DNA from: Aequitasia blattaphilus
GTDB lineage: Bacteria; Bacillota; Clostridia; Lachnospirales; Lachnospiraceae
Direction: 5' to 3'
DNA: 42,698 nucleotides
Assembly: GCF_024721305.1 (NCBI RefSeq)
Contig: NZ_JAMXOD010000021.1
Span: 1 to 42,698 of the forward strand
Positions within the stretch are counted from its first letter, which is position 1; each line of letters starts with the position of its first letter. Under the pieces are notes generated by a model that saw nothing but the letters and a program-made list of their open reading frames with translations, searched no databases and had not been told where the DNA came from. A program made the position numbers and the translations under genes. This document shows positions 7,987 to 15,480 of this stretch, one piece after another.

Positions 7987-9285
7987 CTATTGCATGTTGA
8001 ATTCAACTGTTTCTTGGGCGGTCTTTAACTCAGTACTAATATCCGCACCGGCAATAATATTGGTAATTGCCGTTCCCACTGCATCTCTTGCCTCATAGAA
8101 GTATACGCCATTAATTGTGTCAGGAACCTCGCTAGCATACTCCACTATTTTTGTATATACTTCCTCACCACCAAAGAAATCATTGGTCTGAGCATACTTT
8201 TCACTATCTGCTGCCGGTTGATACGTCGCAATTGCACCGGTGCTTAAAATGTTGTCATAAAGCTCTACACTGCCTCCAAAGGTACTACCCAAGAAATCTG
8301 CTGCCAGCTCTGGATTCTTGCTGCCCTTTGTAACAGCCCAGCTCGAGCCACCTTGATTTGCATAATTCGTTGCGCTGCTTGTACCATCTAGTTTTGGCAT
8401 ATTTGTAATTTTCCATTTTCCTGCCTGATTTTCAGCCGTCTGAATAGATGCCATAATCCAGCAGCCGTTAATCGTACCTGCAACTGTTTCGTTATTTAAA
8501 CTACCAATATACTGATCCCAATCATTCACTTCTATTAACACACCACTTTTAACAAGTTCAATATAGGTTTCGACTACCTCTTTCAAAATTTCGTTATCTG
8601 CAATCAGGGCATTTCCTTCTTCGTCAAAGAATCCGCCGCCGGCTGAACGAAGCATCATAGCCAAAACATCAGTTTCACCTGCAAGACAAGAAAGTAGTGG
8701 CTTTCCTGTTTTTTCTAAAACCACTTTCCCTTGCTGGATGTACTGATCCCAAGTAATATCCTCAAACTCTGCCGTTGTAAACCCTGCTTGCTCCAAAATA
8801 TCTTCACGATAGCAGGCAATTACCGCACCATTGTCAAAAGGGACACCATAGTTCGCGCCATCAACAATAGATGCACTGACTTTTCCTTCAGCGAATTGCG
8901 AAAAGTCGATTGCTGTATCGGTCAAATCAACAAACGCATCCGAATAACTTATCACATTTTTTTGGAAGGCATCATCTTGCATTAAAACTATATCTGGCAA
9001 AGTATCAATTTGATTAGAGCTTGCCGCTGTCGTCAGCTTGGTTTGCAAATCTTCCCAGGGAGTCTCTACCACCTCTAGTTGAAACTCCGGATTATCCTTT
9101 TGGTATATCTTTTCTGCTTCTTGAATTGCATTTATATTAAAAGCCGGATCCCAACACCACACAGTTAAGGTATTTTCATCTCCACTGCTTTCTGTACTCT
9201 CTTTTTCACTCTTATTTCCACAACCTGTCAAAAGGGCAAAAGCCATACTGGCAACTAATAAACCACTGATTATTCTTTTCTTCAT
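7987..9285 (-). CDS. Sugar ABC transporter substrate-binding lipoprotein
   Basis: 432 aa. A lipoprotein signal peptide ends in the lipobox LLTGC (Cys about residue 22), followed by a Ser/Glu-rich linker and a family 1 extracellular solute-binding fold (TVWCWDPAFNINAIQEAEK...). It should be anchored on the outer face of the membrane and hand sugar to the two permeases. ATG with SD GGAGG 8 nt upstream. First gene of the operon; the promoter and LacI-type operators sit directly upstream. Trp- and Asp-rich surface stretches fit a carbohydrate ligand, but the exact sugar cannot be read. Confidence 0.93.
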   Translation of the reverse strand: MKKRIISGLLVASMAFALLTGCGNKSEKESTESSGDENTLTVWCWDPAFNINAIQEAEKIYQKDNPEFQLEVVETPWEDLQTKLTTAASSNQIDTLPDIVLMQDDAFQKNVISYSDAFVDLTDTAIDFSQFAEGKVSASIVDGANYGVPFDNGAVIACYREDILEQAGFTTAEFEDITWDQYIQQGKVVLEKTGKPLLSCLAGETDVLAMMLRSAGGGFFDEEGNALIADNEILKEVVETYIELVKSGVLIEVNDWDQYIGSLNNETVAGTINGCWIMASIQTAENQAGKWKITNMPKLDGTSSATNYANQGGSSWAVTKGSKNPELAADFLGSTFGGSVELYDNILSTGAIATYQPAADSEKYAQTNDFFGGEEVYTKIVEYASEVPDTINGVYFYEARDAVGTAITNIIAGADISTELKTAQETVEFNMQ

Positions 9286-9323
9286 ATCGTTAATCCTCCA
9301 TTTACATTTTCAGGTAACTCATA

Positions 9324-9339
9324 CCAACTGCGCAATTGG
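9324..9339. promoter_or_regulatory. LacI-family operator O1
   Basis: CCAACTGCGCAATTGG is a 16-bp palindrome imperfect at one symmetric pair and centred on CG, as LacI-family operators are. It lies just downstream of the -10 at 9349-9354 of the sugar operon, overlapping the likely transcription start, an ideal repressor site. Its core recurs at 9454-9473. Confidence 0.75.
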
Positions 9340-9348
9340 TTGTTCAAT

Positions 9349-9354
9349 ATTATA
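9349..9354 (-). promoter_or_regulatory. -10 element of the galactoside operon promoter
   Basis: Perfect TATAAT on the minus strand. No good -35 stands 16-18 bp upstream (the region reads TCACTA). A TTGTCA exists at 9382-9387 but is too far away. Operator O1 lies immediately downstream. Confidence 0.5.
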
Positions 9355-9453
9355 ATAGCAGACAGAGAATCTAGTGACTATTGACAATACACCTAGGCTT
9401 TTTATTCAATTTTTATGGATTTTATTGTGTGAAACTCCCAAAATCCCATTTCA

Positions 9454-9473
9454 AACTGCGCAACTGCGCAATC
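9454..9473. promoter_or_regulatory. LacI-family auxiliary operator cores O2a/O2b
   Basis: AACTGCGCA occurs twice, 8 bp apart, and repeats the core of O1 (AACTGCGCAATT). The centre lies about 130 bp upstream of O1, a distance compatible with repressor looping. It sits between the DUF998 gene's stop and the sugar-operon promoter. Confidence 0.6.
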
Positions 9474-9493
9474 TTATCGGTAATGTGGTCATA

Positions 9494-10141
9494 CTATATA
9501 ATCCTGACATCCCCATCTACTTTAAAACCATTAAACAAGTAAACTCCTAAAACTGCTGCAAATCCCATTCCAGCAAACACACTGAAACGTTCTGGAATTC
9601 CAAAATAGTCAGAGCGAACCAGGTTCACCCCAATCGCTCCCGCCAACATCATTGTTAAGGTAAGTGCTGCCCATATTCCTAAAGACGGATACCTCTTTTT
9701 ATCGAAGCTCCCAATCATAATAACAATCATCGAAGCAACTGAGAGCAATACCACCAAAACCGTCACGACAATGTGCATAATATCCTGAAAGGATCTCCCC
9801 TCCATACCACCCTCGGCAAGAGGGAACATGGAATAACCTACGGTTGACACCCATTGCATTGCAGCAAACAAATATATTCCTACTCGAATCCTTCGATTCA
9901 GCTTATCTCGTATGAATACGCACACGGACATGACAGATACCATGACACATGTACCACACAGGCTCGTCAACTGATTCCACAATAGCAACGAGGGTGCGTT
10001 CATTGCAAACAAATCACTCACCGCCTGCGCTTTCCAATCATACCCCGGATATGCAAGGGGACTGAGTACAACACCTGCAGTGTACGAAAGCAGTCCCACC
10101 ACACCCAATAATCCCAACCAATTTATTAACGTTTTCTTCAT
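9494..10141 (-). CDS. DUF998-family membrane protein
   Basis: 215 aa with six hydrophobic segments and no catalytic motif that I recognise. The first segment (about 9-30) is followed by the loop LAYPGYDWKAQAVSDL, a pattern characteristic of DUF998 proteins, which often carry this P-G-Y-D-W and D-L-x-A-x-x-A/S layout. Start ATG overlaps the stop of the TetR gene by 4 nt, so it is coupled to and regulated by that repressor. Function unknown; TetR-linked membrane proteins of this type may respond to membrane-active compounds, which is inference. Confidence 0.8.
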   Translation of the reverse strand: MKKTLINWLGLLGVVGLLSYTAGVVLSPLAYPGYDWKAQAVSDLFAMNAPSLLLWNQLTSLCGTCVMVSVMSVCVFIRDKLNRRIRVGIYLFAAMQWVSTVGYSMFPLAEGGMEGRSFQDIMHIVVTVLVVLLSVASMIVIMIGSFDKKRYPSLGIWAALTLTMMLAGAIGVNLVRSDYFGIPERFSVFAGMGFAAVLGVYLFNGFKVDGDVRII

Positions 10142-10755
10142 AATTCACCACCATACATTTTACTAAATTGCCGAATGTGCCCTTCTATAAGCTGCACCGC
10201 CTCTTCCTCACGCTTTGCATCTCGATCACAGAGAGTAAGCATGAGGTAAATCGGCGCATAAAAATGCAACGCCATGATATCGGGAACGCCTCCTTCTAAA
10301 TTACCCTTTGTCAATAATAAAGAAAACAATGTTGTCTGATAGGATAACGGCTCGTCTACATACTGTTTTGTGTAAATCTCTGCCAATTCCCAATGATGAA
10401 ATTGCTCAAGAGTCAGCAGTTTGCGAAACTTTCTCACTTTATCATCATGTAACATATATAAAAACAATTCTCTCCCCATTTTCAAAAGTTCATCTTCGGA
10501 AATAGCAGAGAACACTCCCACATCTTTGTCCGCGTTCACGCCATCTAACTGCAGCTCCGTTGCCTGCTTATTATAGTCTTGTGTTAGAATTTCTAATATC
10601 CCATTAAAAATATCTTGCTTGCTCTTGAAATGCTTGTACAGTGATGGCGGCTTTATTCCCACCGCTTCTGCTATGTCACCAACATATACAGCACTGTATC
10701 CTTTTTCTGAAAAAAGAGTAAGTGCTTCATCCAGTATCCTCTGCTTAGTTGTCAT
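10138..10755 (-). CDS. TetR/AcrR-family repressor
   Basis: 205 aa. N-terminal TetR DNA-binding domain with helix-turn-helix AVYVGDIAEAVGIKPPSLYKHFKSKQ at about residues 21-46, then a ligand/dimerisation domain with no obvious specificity. ATG with SD AGGAGG 7 nt upstream. First gene of a two-gene operon with the DUF998 membrane protein. Two palindromes in its promoter region (10771-10817) share GCTAATT arms, so autorepression is very likely. Ligand unknown. Confidence 0.93.
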   Translation of the reverse strand: MTTKQRILDEALTLFSEKGYSAVYVGDIAEAVGIKPPSLYKHFKSKQDIFNGILEILTQDYNKQATELQLDGVNADKDVGVFSAISEDELLKMGRELFLYMLHDDKVRKFRKLLTLEQFHHWELAEIYTKQYVDEPLSYQTTLFSLLLTKGNLEGGVPDIMALHFYAPIYLMLTLCDRDAKREEEAVQLIEGHIRQFSKMYGGEL

Positions 10756-10770
10756 CCCTCAACCTCCTTT

Positions 10771-10788
10771 GGCTAATTTGAATTAGCC
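10771..10788. promoter_or_regulatory. TetR operator 1 (downstream of promoter)
   Basis: GGCTAATT-TG-AATTAGCC, perfect 8-bp arms, located at the expected transcription start of the tetR-DUF998 operon. Its arms match those of operator 2. Confidence 0.75.
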
Positions 10789-10793
10789 ACTCA

Positions 10794-10822
10794 AGCATAA
10801 GCTAATTCAAATCAGCTGTCAA
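10794..10822 (-). promoter_or_regulatory. tetR promoter with operator 2 filling its spacer
   Basis: Minus strand: perfect -35 TTGACA (10817-10822), 17-bp spacer, -10 TATGCT (10794-10799). The near-palindrome AGCTAATTCAAATCAGCT (10800-10817) occupies the whole spacer, so bound repressor would block RNA polymerase. Confidence 0.8.
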
Positions 10823-10904
10823 GATATAGAATCCTCCTCTATATTTTTTCAAAAGAATATGTGGCGTAACATGACAGCTGCTACAAAGCAAAAAGAAACG
10901 CACA

Positions 10905-10940
10905 AAAAAGGAAATGCATGAACTTCTGCATTTCCTTTTT
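10905..10940. terminator. Strong bidirectional terminator
   Basis: A 14-bp stem AAAAAGGAAATGCA / TGCATTTCCTTTTT with an 8-nt loop. It lies 7 bp beyond the left att copy. Before insertion it would have stood directly after the 3' end of tRNA-Ser(TGA) and was probably its terminator. The rest of 10823-10947 shows no gene. Confidence 0.85.
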
Positions 10941-10947
10941 CTTAAAG

Positions 10948-10968
10948 CGGAGAGGGTGGGATTCGAAC
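10948..10968. repeat. Left attachment site (21-bp tRNA-Ser 3' duplicate)
   Basis: Identical to 20197-20217, starting CGGAGAGGGT and ending TTCGAAC. Here the rest of the tRNA is missing: the sequence continues with gaaagcc instead of tRNA. It is therefore the tRNA 3' fragment left at the far end of the insertion. Confidence 0.9.
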
Positions 10969-11024
10969 GAAAGCCCTACTCTGAAACACTGATAGAAAGG
11001 GGACTTCCGAACGTCACTTAATGG

Positions 11025-11048
11025 TTTGTTCTCAAATTTGTTCTCAAA
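11025..11048 (+). repeat. Integrase arm-type repeats, left end (two copies)
   Basis: Two abutting copies of TTTGTTCTCAAA (11025-11036, 11037-11048). The same 12-mer occurs twice at the right end, in the same orientation. The remaining sequence 10969-11167 holds no convincing gene; an 8-bp inverted repeat CTACGAAT/ATTCGTAG near 11151-11179 follows the cargo gene's stop but lacks a T-run. Confidence 0.65.
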
Positions 11049-11167
11049 ATACTCCTCATATATCTAAATATTCCTAAAGGTGTCCATAAGTACTGATAGT
11101 CTGGCTCTTCTGAACATCATTCACCGGTCTTATCAAAAATGACTTTTCTCTACGAATTGTTGCATCT

Positions 11168-12049
11168 TTATTCGTAGTAAATGGCTACAGGATGAACTAC
11201 ATATAATTTATCCGGATGATCTAATAACACTTTTAGAATTGCGTTCATCTGCTTATTAACACTTGCAAAGACGGAGACGCCATTATTTTTATCGTCTTCT
11301 AAGATATTCGTTATATATCCTAGAATTTTGGCTTCACCACTATACTTAAACGCCATCATTTCAATTTCATCTCTGCAATACTTATCATCCATAACTACAA
11401 GCAAGTCATTAATGCACATCATCCTCTTATACGGTAATATGGACATTAATGCTTTAATTATATCCCCGACATCTGTATACTCTTTTCTCATCTCTTCAAC
11501 TTGCTGATTTATTAGATTCTTTATCTCATTACTTTTGCCACGTTTTTGCTCTCTATTCAAATTCTCGTCTGCTTCAGCCTCAAGTTTATTTCTTAATTCT
11601 TCCTCTTTAGTTTTTAGGAAATAATTGACAAAATCCCCATCGCAAAACACTTTTTTATAATACTCTAAGTCCAAAATAAAAAATTCATCTTTTATTTCAA
11701 TAAAACCTCCAACATTTCTAGTTTCCTCAGAAAGCAGGTTGTTGTTTTTTAAATATTCTACCAACTCCTCGAAAGCATTATCATGTACTATTTTCGTTTG
11801 TACATCTCGGATTAAATCAACATTTTCAATATCCTTTAATTGTTCATAACTATATTTTAATTTGCCATCTAACCCTTTTCCTAAAACTTTCGCAGATAGC
11901 TGACCTTCCGCACCAATATTGTGTGTTGAACTCGTTTCTTTCTTTTCTTGAGAGCCGACTTCTTTTTCTGTTTGTTTAATTAAGCCATCATTTAGTTGAG
12001 CAATATACGAATTCAGTACCTCTGTATCTAAATAAATAAACCTCTTCAT
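11168..12049 (-). CDS. DUF6414-like protein of unknown function
   Basis: 293 aa, cytoplasmic, with no signal or membrane segment. The N-terminus FIYLDTEVLNSYIAQLNDGL resembles the opening of DUF6414 proteins as I remember them. Residues 28-70 are polar, a central Glu/Lys-rich stretch (about 143-190) is probably a coiled coil, and the C-terminal part is globular, ending KLYVVHPVAIYYE. ATG with SD AAGGAG. It lies 73 bp after the R-M gene on the same strand, with no terminator seen between, so the two may form a cargo operon. Function unknown. Proximity to an R-M enzyme in a mobile element makes an anti-phage or immunity-modulating role possible, but that is inference. Confidence 0.6.
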   Translation of the reverse strand: MKRFIYLDTEVLNSYIAQLNDGLIKQTEKEVGSQEKKETSSTHNIGAEGQLSAKVLGKGLDGKLKYSYEQLKDIENVDLIRDVQTKIVHDNAFEELVEYLKNNNLLSEETRNVGGFIEIKDEFFILDLEYYKKVFCDGDFVNYFLKTKEEELRNKLEAEADENLNREQKRGKSNEIKNLINQQVEEMRKEYTDVGDIIKALMSILPYKRMMCINDLLVVMDDKYCRDEIEMMAFKYSGEAKILGYITNILEDDKNNGVSVFASVNKQMNAILKVLLDHPDKLYVVHPVAIYYE

Positions 12050-12122
12050 AGTTATTCTCCTTGTTTTATTTTTGTTTTTCTAACAAAATGTACCTAAAGG
12101 TTCCCATTCTTTTTTAGTGGTT

Positions 12123-14960
12123 TTATTCTCCCACCTTATTTTTATACATCTCAAATAAAATTTGTACACACTTTTCTTCATTCACTCTTTCTTCTCCCGA
12201 TAAAGGCATGTTGTAAGCTTGCATTACTAATTTGTCATTTAATCGATGTGCCTCTCGAAGTTCTTTAGGCATCAAAACCTCATTATACAAATCAGCAGGC
12301 GTACTATCTGGATATAAAGATCTAGCCTTCAAAATCATTTGACCGGATTTTTTAATCCCCTCTTTCTGCTCTTCTGACACCTCTGGCCAAGGGAAGTTAT
12401 TATAGACAATATCTTTTGAATATCTGTATCTCATTTCTAAGCGTCCTGCCACTGCTCTCATCCACGACATATGAACATTCGATATCAAAATACCAAACTC
12501 GTATAATGTAGCATTTTCAATAATGGTTGCAGCATTTGTTGGAATAGTGTCTGAGCCAAAAAAACCAAACGGAATATATCTTCTATTTTCTGATGAGGTT
12601 AGCGGTATTAACATATATGAATTAGGATTTCTTGTTTCTCTAAATAAATGTGGTGTGTCAGCAAGTTTTCGTCTATCTGCCGCACCTTTTAATCTATCCT
12701 CACGACAAGCCGATACTCTTTTTAATACTTCTGGCATACTTCTAATTTGTGTAGGAGAAACATTAACCAACCATAAGCAATACCTTTTTTTGTTGTTAAT
12801 ATACTCGTCTGCTCCTACAAGACGCTTTATATACTTTTTGGAATCCGGTTCTTTTTTTATAAACTCTTCATATTCATCATTCTCAATAATTAAATGACCG
12901 CCGTCTGCCGGTCGATTACCCGTTGTCATTTTTAGCGAAGGATATAATGGTTTACTCCTTGATTCCAGAAAAATCACCGGTGCATTTAGCAAATATGGAT
13001 TAATTATTGTAGCTGGTTTCGGAATAGTATCTCCATCGTAAATATATTTATTGCTTCGTCCTTCAGAACTAAAACCAATAATCACACAATGTACCGCTGC
13101 CTTCTTCTTTGCTTCACTAGTCCAGATAAAACTACGATAACAGAAATCAATGCTAATACCAAATCGTTCAAACAACGGTTTCCATACAGGTGTTACCTGG
13201 TCTCCTTGTGTAATTGAATTTGTTGAAACAAACGCACAGTGTATTTGTGTAGCATTGATATATTCACTGGCTTTAAAGTACCACGCTGAAACATAGTCAA
13301 TTTTACCTGCACGTCTGTATGGTTTTCCATCTCTATCTGCATAGATTGTCAGCATATCCTTTGCTTGTTCTTCATCCTGATTGGAATATCCCAAAAATGG
13401 AGGGTTACCCATTATGTATCTCATCTGAGATTTTTGTACTACATTGTTCCAATCCATACGTAATGAATTGCCTGTCACAATATTGGCATATGACTTTAAC
13501 GGAAGAAAATCTAATTTCATATACAATATCTCTTCTGTTTCTTTTAACATCTGTGCTTCTGCTATCCAAAGTGCTGTTTTTGCTACTGTTGAGGCAAAGT
13601 CATTAATTTCTATACCATAAAATTGAGCAATTGACACTTTTATTGGGTTACTACTTTCACTTTCCAAAGCTTCGTCAAAAAGCATTTTGACTTGTCCTTC
13701 TATGTCCTTATTTCCTTTTTTTACATTTAGGCGGATTGTTTCATTTTCCAAGCGTCTAATCTCCAAGTATGTTTCGGTCAGGAAGTTGCCTGACCCACAT
13801 GCTGGATCAAGAAATGTTAAAGATGCTAACTTTTGTTGAAATCCTGCCAGTTTATTATTTCGTTTCGTGACTTCCCCAATTTGCCTTACCTTCTCTAACT
13901 CATCTTTTAAATCATTTAAAAATAACGGATCTATTACCTTGTGTATATTCTCGATAGAAGTATAGTGCATACCTCCACTTCTTCTCGTTTCTGGATTTAA
14001 AGTACTCTCAAACACAGCTCCAAAGATTGTGGGGCTTATTTTACTCCAATCAAAATCTCTACTTGCTTGGTTTAATAATGTTTCATAAATATCTTCTGTA
14101 AATTGTGGTATCTCTATCCTTTTATCTTCAAAGAGTCCGCCATTGACATATGGAAATTGTGCTAAATCTGCATTTAAATATGGATCCCTATCTTCCGGCT
14201 TCGTGTTTAACACTTCAAACAACTCAATTATTGCTTGACGTGCTATGTTGTAAGGATAATTTTTTAAATAATCATAGAACATATCACGGTTACCAAATAA
14301 GCCCGCATCCTCTGCATACATGCAAAACACTAATCTTACACACAATAAATTTAGTGAATGCAAAGATTCTGCGCTCGTTTTATCATGATATTGTTCTATC
14401 AATCCATCATACAATTTTCCAACAAGATCCCCTGCTTTTATCGATATCTCTTCTTCTTTCCTAATATTATCCTTTTTTTGATTTGTCAAGAAACTAAGAC
14501 GATAATATTCCGTTGGTAAATTCTCTAGCAAAACAACCTCCGGTTCTCCTGATGGCTTATTCATATCATAAATATGAAATTCTTCGAAGTTTGACAATAC
14601 AATCCATCTTGGACGTTCATCATACGTCATTTCACTTGAATAGCGTTTCGCTTGCTGAAAAGGCGTTAACGTAGATCCATCTGATTGTCTTATTGCCTTT
14701 CTCAAATCTTTCCCAATGCTTTTTTGTTCAACAACAACGTGTGTTTCATTAATTACACCGTCAATAAAACTGGTGTGATCTAATTTAACCTGTCTTTCAA
14801 AATCAATATATGCTTCTGGGCTAACAACTCCAAATACATTTCCAAGCAGTGAGAGCCAAAATGATTGACTCTCTCCTTTCTCATATCCTCTGCCTTTCCA
14901 CGATTCGACAAACTTTTTAGCTTCTTTTTTTTGTTCTACCTCAGTCATCTGCTTATTCAT
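12123..14960 (-). CDS. MmeI-like (type IIL) single-chain restriction-modification enzyme
   Basis: 945 aa, uniting nuclease, methyltransferase and target recognition in one chain. The N-terminal PD-(D/E)xK-type nuclease motif is D67 with E78-Q-K80 (MmeI itself is known for a D-x9-E-x-K arrangement). A helical spacer follows. The methyltransferase has SAM motif I FLDPACGSGNFL at 383-394 and catalytic motif IV GNPPF at 518-522, the N6-adenine type. The target-recognition region is about 620-860, then a C-terminal helical domain. Length fits the family (about 900-950). ATG with SD GAGGAG. The reading frame is intact with all motifs present, so it is probably active. MmeI-type enzymes methylate one strand and cut at a distance; the recognition sequence cannot be read from the protein here. 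It serves as element defence or addiction cargo. Confidence 0.88.
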   Translation of the reverse strand: MNKQMTEVEQKKEAKKFVESWKGRGYEKGESQSFWLSLLGNVFGVVSPEAYIDFERQVKLDHTSFIDGVINETHVVVEQKSIGKDLRKAIRQSDGSTLTPFQQAKRYSSEMTYDERPRWIVLSNFEEFHIYDMNKPSGEPEVVLLENLPTEYYRLSFLTNQKKDNIRKEEEISIKAGDLVGKLYDGLIEQYHDKTSAESLHSLNLLCVRLVFCMYAEDAGLFGNRDMFYDYLKNYPYNIARQAIIELFEVLNTKPEDRDPYLNADLAQFPYVNGGLFEDKRIEIPQFTEDIYETLLNQASRDFDWSKISPTIFGAVFESTLNPETRRSGGMHYTSIENIHKVIDPLFLNDLKDELEKVRQIGEVTKRNNKLAGFQQKLASLTFLDPACGSGNFLTETYLEIRRLENETIRLNVKKGNKDIEGQVKMLFDEALESESSNPIKVSIAQFYGIEINDFASTVAKTALWIAEAQMLKETEEILYMKLDFLPLKSYANIVTGNSLRMDWNNVVQKSQMRYIMGNPPFLGYSNQDEEQAKDMLTIYADRDGKPYRRAGKIDYVSAWYFKASEYINATQIHCAFVSTNSITQGDQVTPVWKPLFERFGISIDFCYRSFIWTSEAKKKAAVHCVIIGFSSEGRSNKYIYDGDTIPKPATIINPYLLNAPVIFLESRSKPLYPSLKMTTGNRPADGGHLIIENDEYEEFIKKEPDSKKYIKRLVGADEYINNKKRYCLWLVNVSPTQIRSMPEVLKRVSACREDRLKGAADRRKLADTPHLFRETRNPNSYMLIPLTSSENRRYIPFGFFGSDTIPTNAATIIENATLYEFGILISNVHMSWMRAVAGRLEMRYRYSKDIVYNNFPWPEVSEEQKEGIKKSGQMILKARSLYPDSTPADLYNEVLMPKELREAHRLNDKLVMQAYNMPLSGEERVNEEKCVQILFEMYKNKVGE

Positions 14961-15004
14961 TTGGTCTCCTCACAATACTTTTCATTACCATTTATAACAT
15001 TCTA

Positions 15005-15040
15005 TCATAATAGACATTGGAAAAATAGCATTGACTTCAT
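15005..15040 (-). CDS. Possible 11-codon leader ORF upstream of the R-M gene
   Basis: MKSMLFFQCLL with SD GGAGG 5 nt before the ATG, ending 44 nt before the R-M start codon. Very short and chance cannot be excluded. If translated it would be a leader peptide tuning R-M expression. A clear promoter for the R-M gene was not found; a TGTTATAAA extended -10-like sequence stands near 14996. Confidence 0.25.
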   Translation of the reverse strand: MKSMLFFQCLL

Positions 15041-15080
15041 GTAATCCTCCAACTTTTCTCATTTTAATATTCCCAGACTA

Positions 15081-15109
15081 TTGATTTCATCTTATAATCT
15101 TGATATAGT
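15081..15109 (+). promoter_or_regulatory. Promoter for candidate small RNA
   Basis: TTGATT (15081-15086), 17-bp spacer, TATAGT (15104-15109). Transcription would begin near 15116 and meet a terminator 128 nt later with no SD-led ORF between. Confidence 0.65.
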
Positions 15110-15115
15110 AATAAC

Positions 15116-15243
15116 AGAGATTGGGCACCGCCTGATAAAACAGGTTCACACCTGAAAAAGTCAAGAGAATGTCAATTGTGACATTAAAATCGGGAATTCC
15201 GAGCAATTAAAAGCAAACACTTAATTTAGTGCGTGCTTTTTTT
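15116..15243 (+). ncRNA. Candidate structured small RNA, about 128 nt
   Basis: Lies between a well-formed promoter and an intrinsic terminator and has no plausible ORF. Successive local hairpins can be drawn: CAGGT-TCAC-ACCTG, the perfect 7-bp AATGTCA-ATTG-TGACATT, TCGG-GAATT-CCGA, then the terminator stem. It resembles no RNA family I recognise. Its position in a replicating element, between cargo and core genes, would suit an antisense or copy-number control RNA, or a leader that terminates before the HTH-like gene. Both roles are inference; the element-specific structure is what the sequence shows. Confidence 0.5.
15211..15243 (+). terminator. Intrinsic terminator of the candidate small RNA
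   Basis: AAGCAaaCACT / AGTGcgTGCTT with a small internal mismatch, followed by seven Ts (15237-15243). Confidence 0.75.
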
Positions 15244-15365
15244 CTGTACAATTCTAAAATACTTACTGATTTCCAGTGATTTTCCTGAAGAGATATGGTA
15301 TCGCAATATAAAACCAACATGTATAGTAGGATCCTTAGTTTGATTTTTGAGAGGAGGCTGATCGT

Positions 15366-15476
15366 ATGATTCAAGGGCTTGTTTATTCTAATATAATTCT
15401 TCGTAATATACCGAATTCTACGTTTATAATTTGTAACACTTTAATATCAGGCTCCTTCTATACATTTAATAGGTAA
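15366..15476 (+). CDS. Small ORF (36 codons) upstream of the HTH-like gene
   Basis: ATG with an unusually strong SD (GAGAGGAGG, about 9 nt upstream), coding for a 36-aa moderately hydrophobic peptide beginning MIQGLVYSNIILRN. It ends 4 nt before the TTG start of the HTH-like gene, whose own SD (AGGTAA) overlaps the small ORF's stop. A TATAGT -10-like element lies about 50 nt upstream (near 15331). It may be a leader peptide that couples translation, or a small element protein. The strong ribosome site is direct evidence; expression is not proven. Confidence 0.45.
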   Translation: MIQGLVYSNIILRNIPNSTFIICNTLISGSFYTFNR

Positions 15477-15480
15477 TTAC

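Noticed and set aside
11025-11048. Tandem TTTGTTCTCAAA as a CRISPR array
   Set aside because: The copies abut with no spacers and no cas genes occur in the window.
12523-14464. Plus-strand ORFs of 95-124 aa across the R-M gene
   Set aside because: Antisense shadows of an intact 945-aa enzyme; low-complexity hydrophobic translations without SD.
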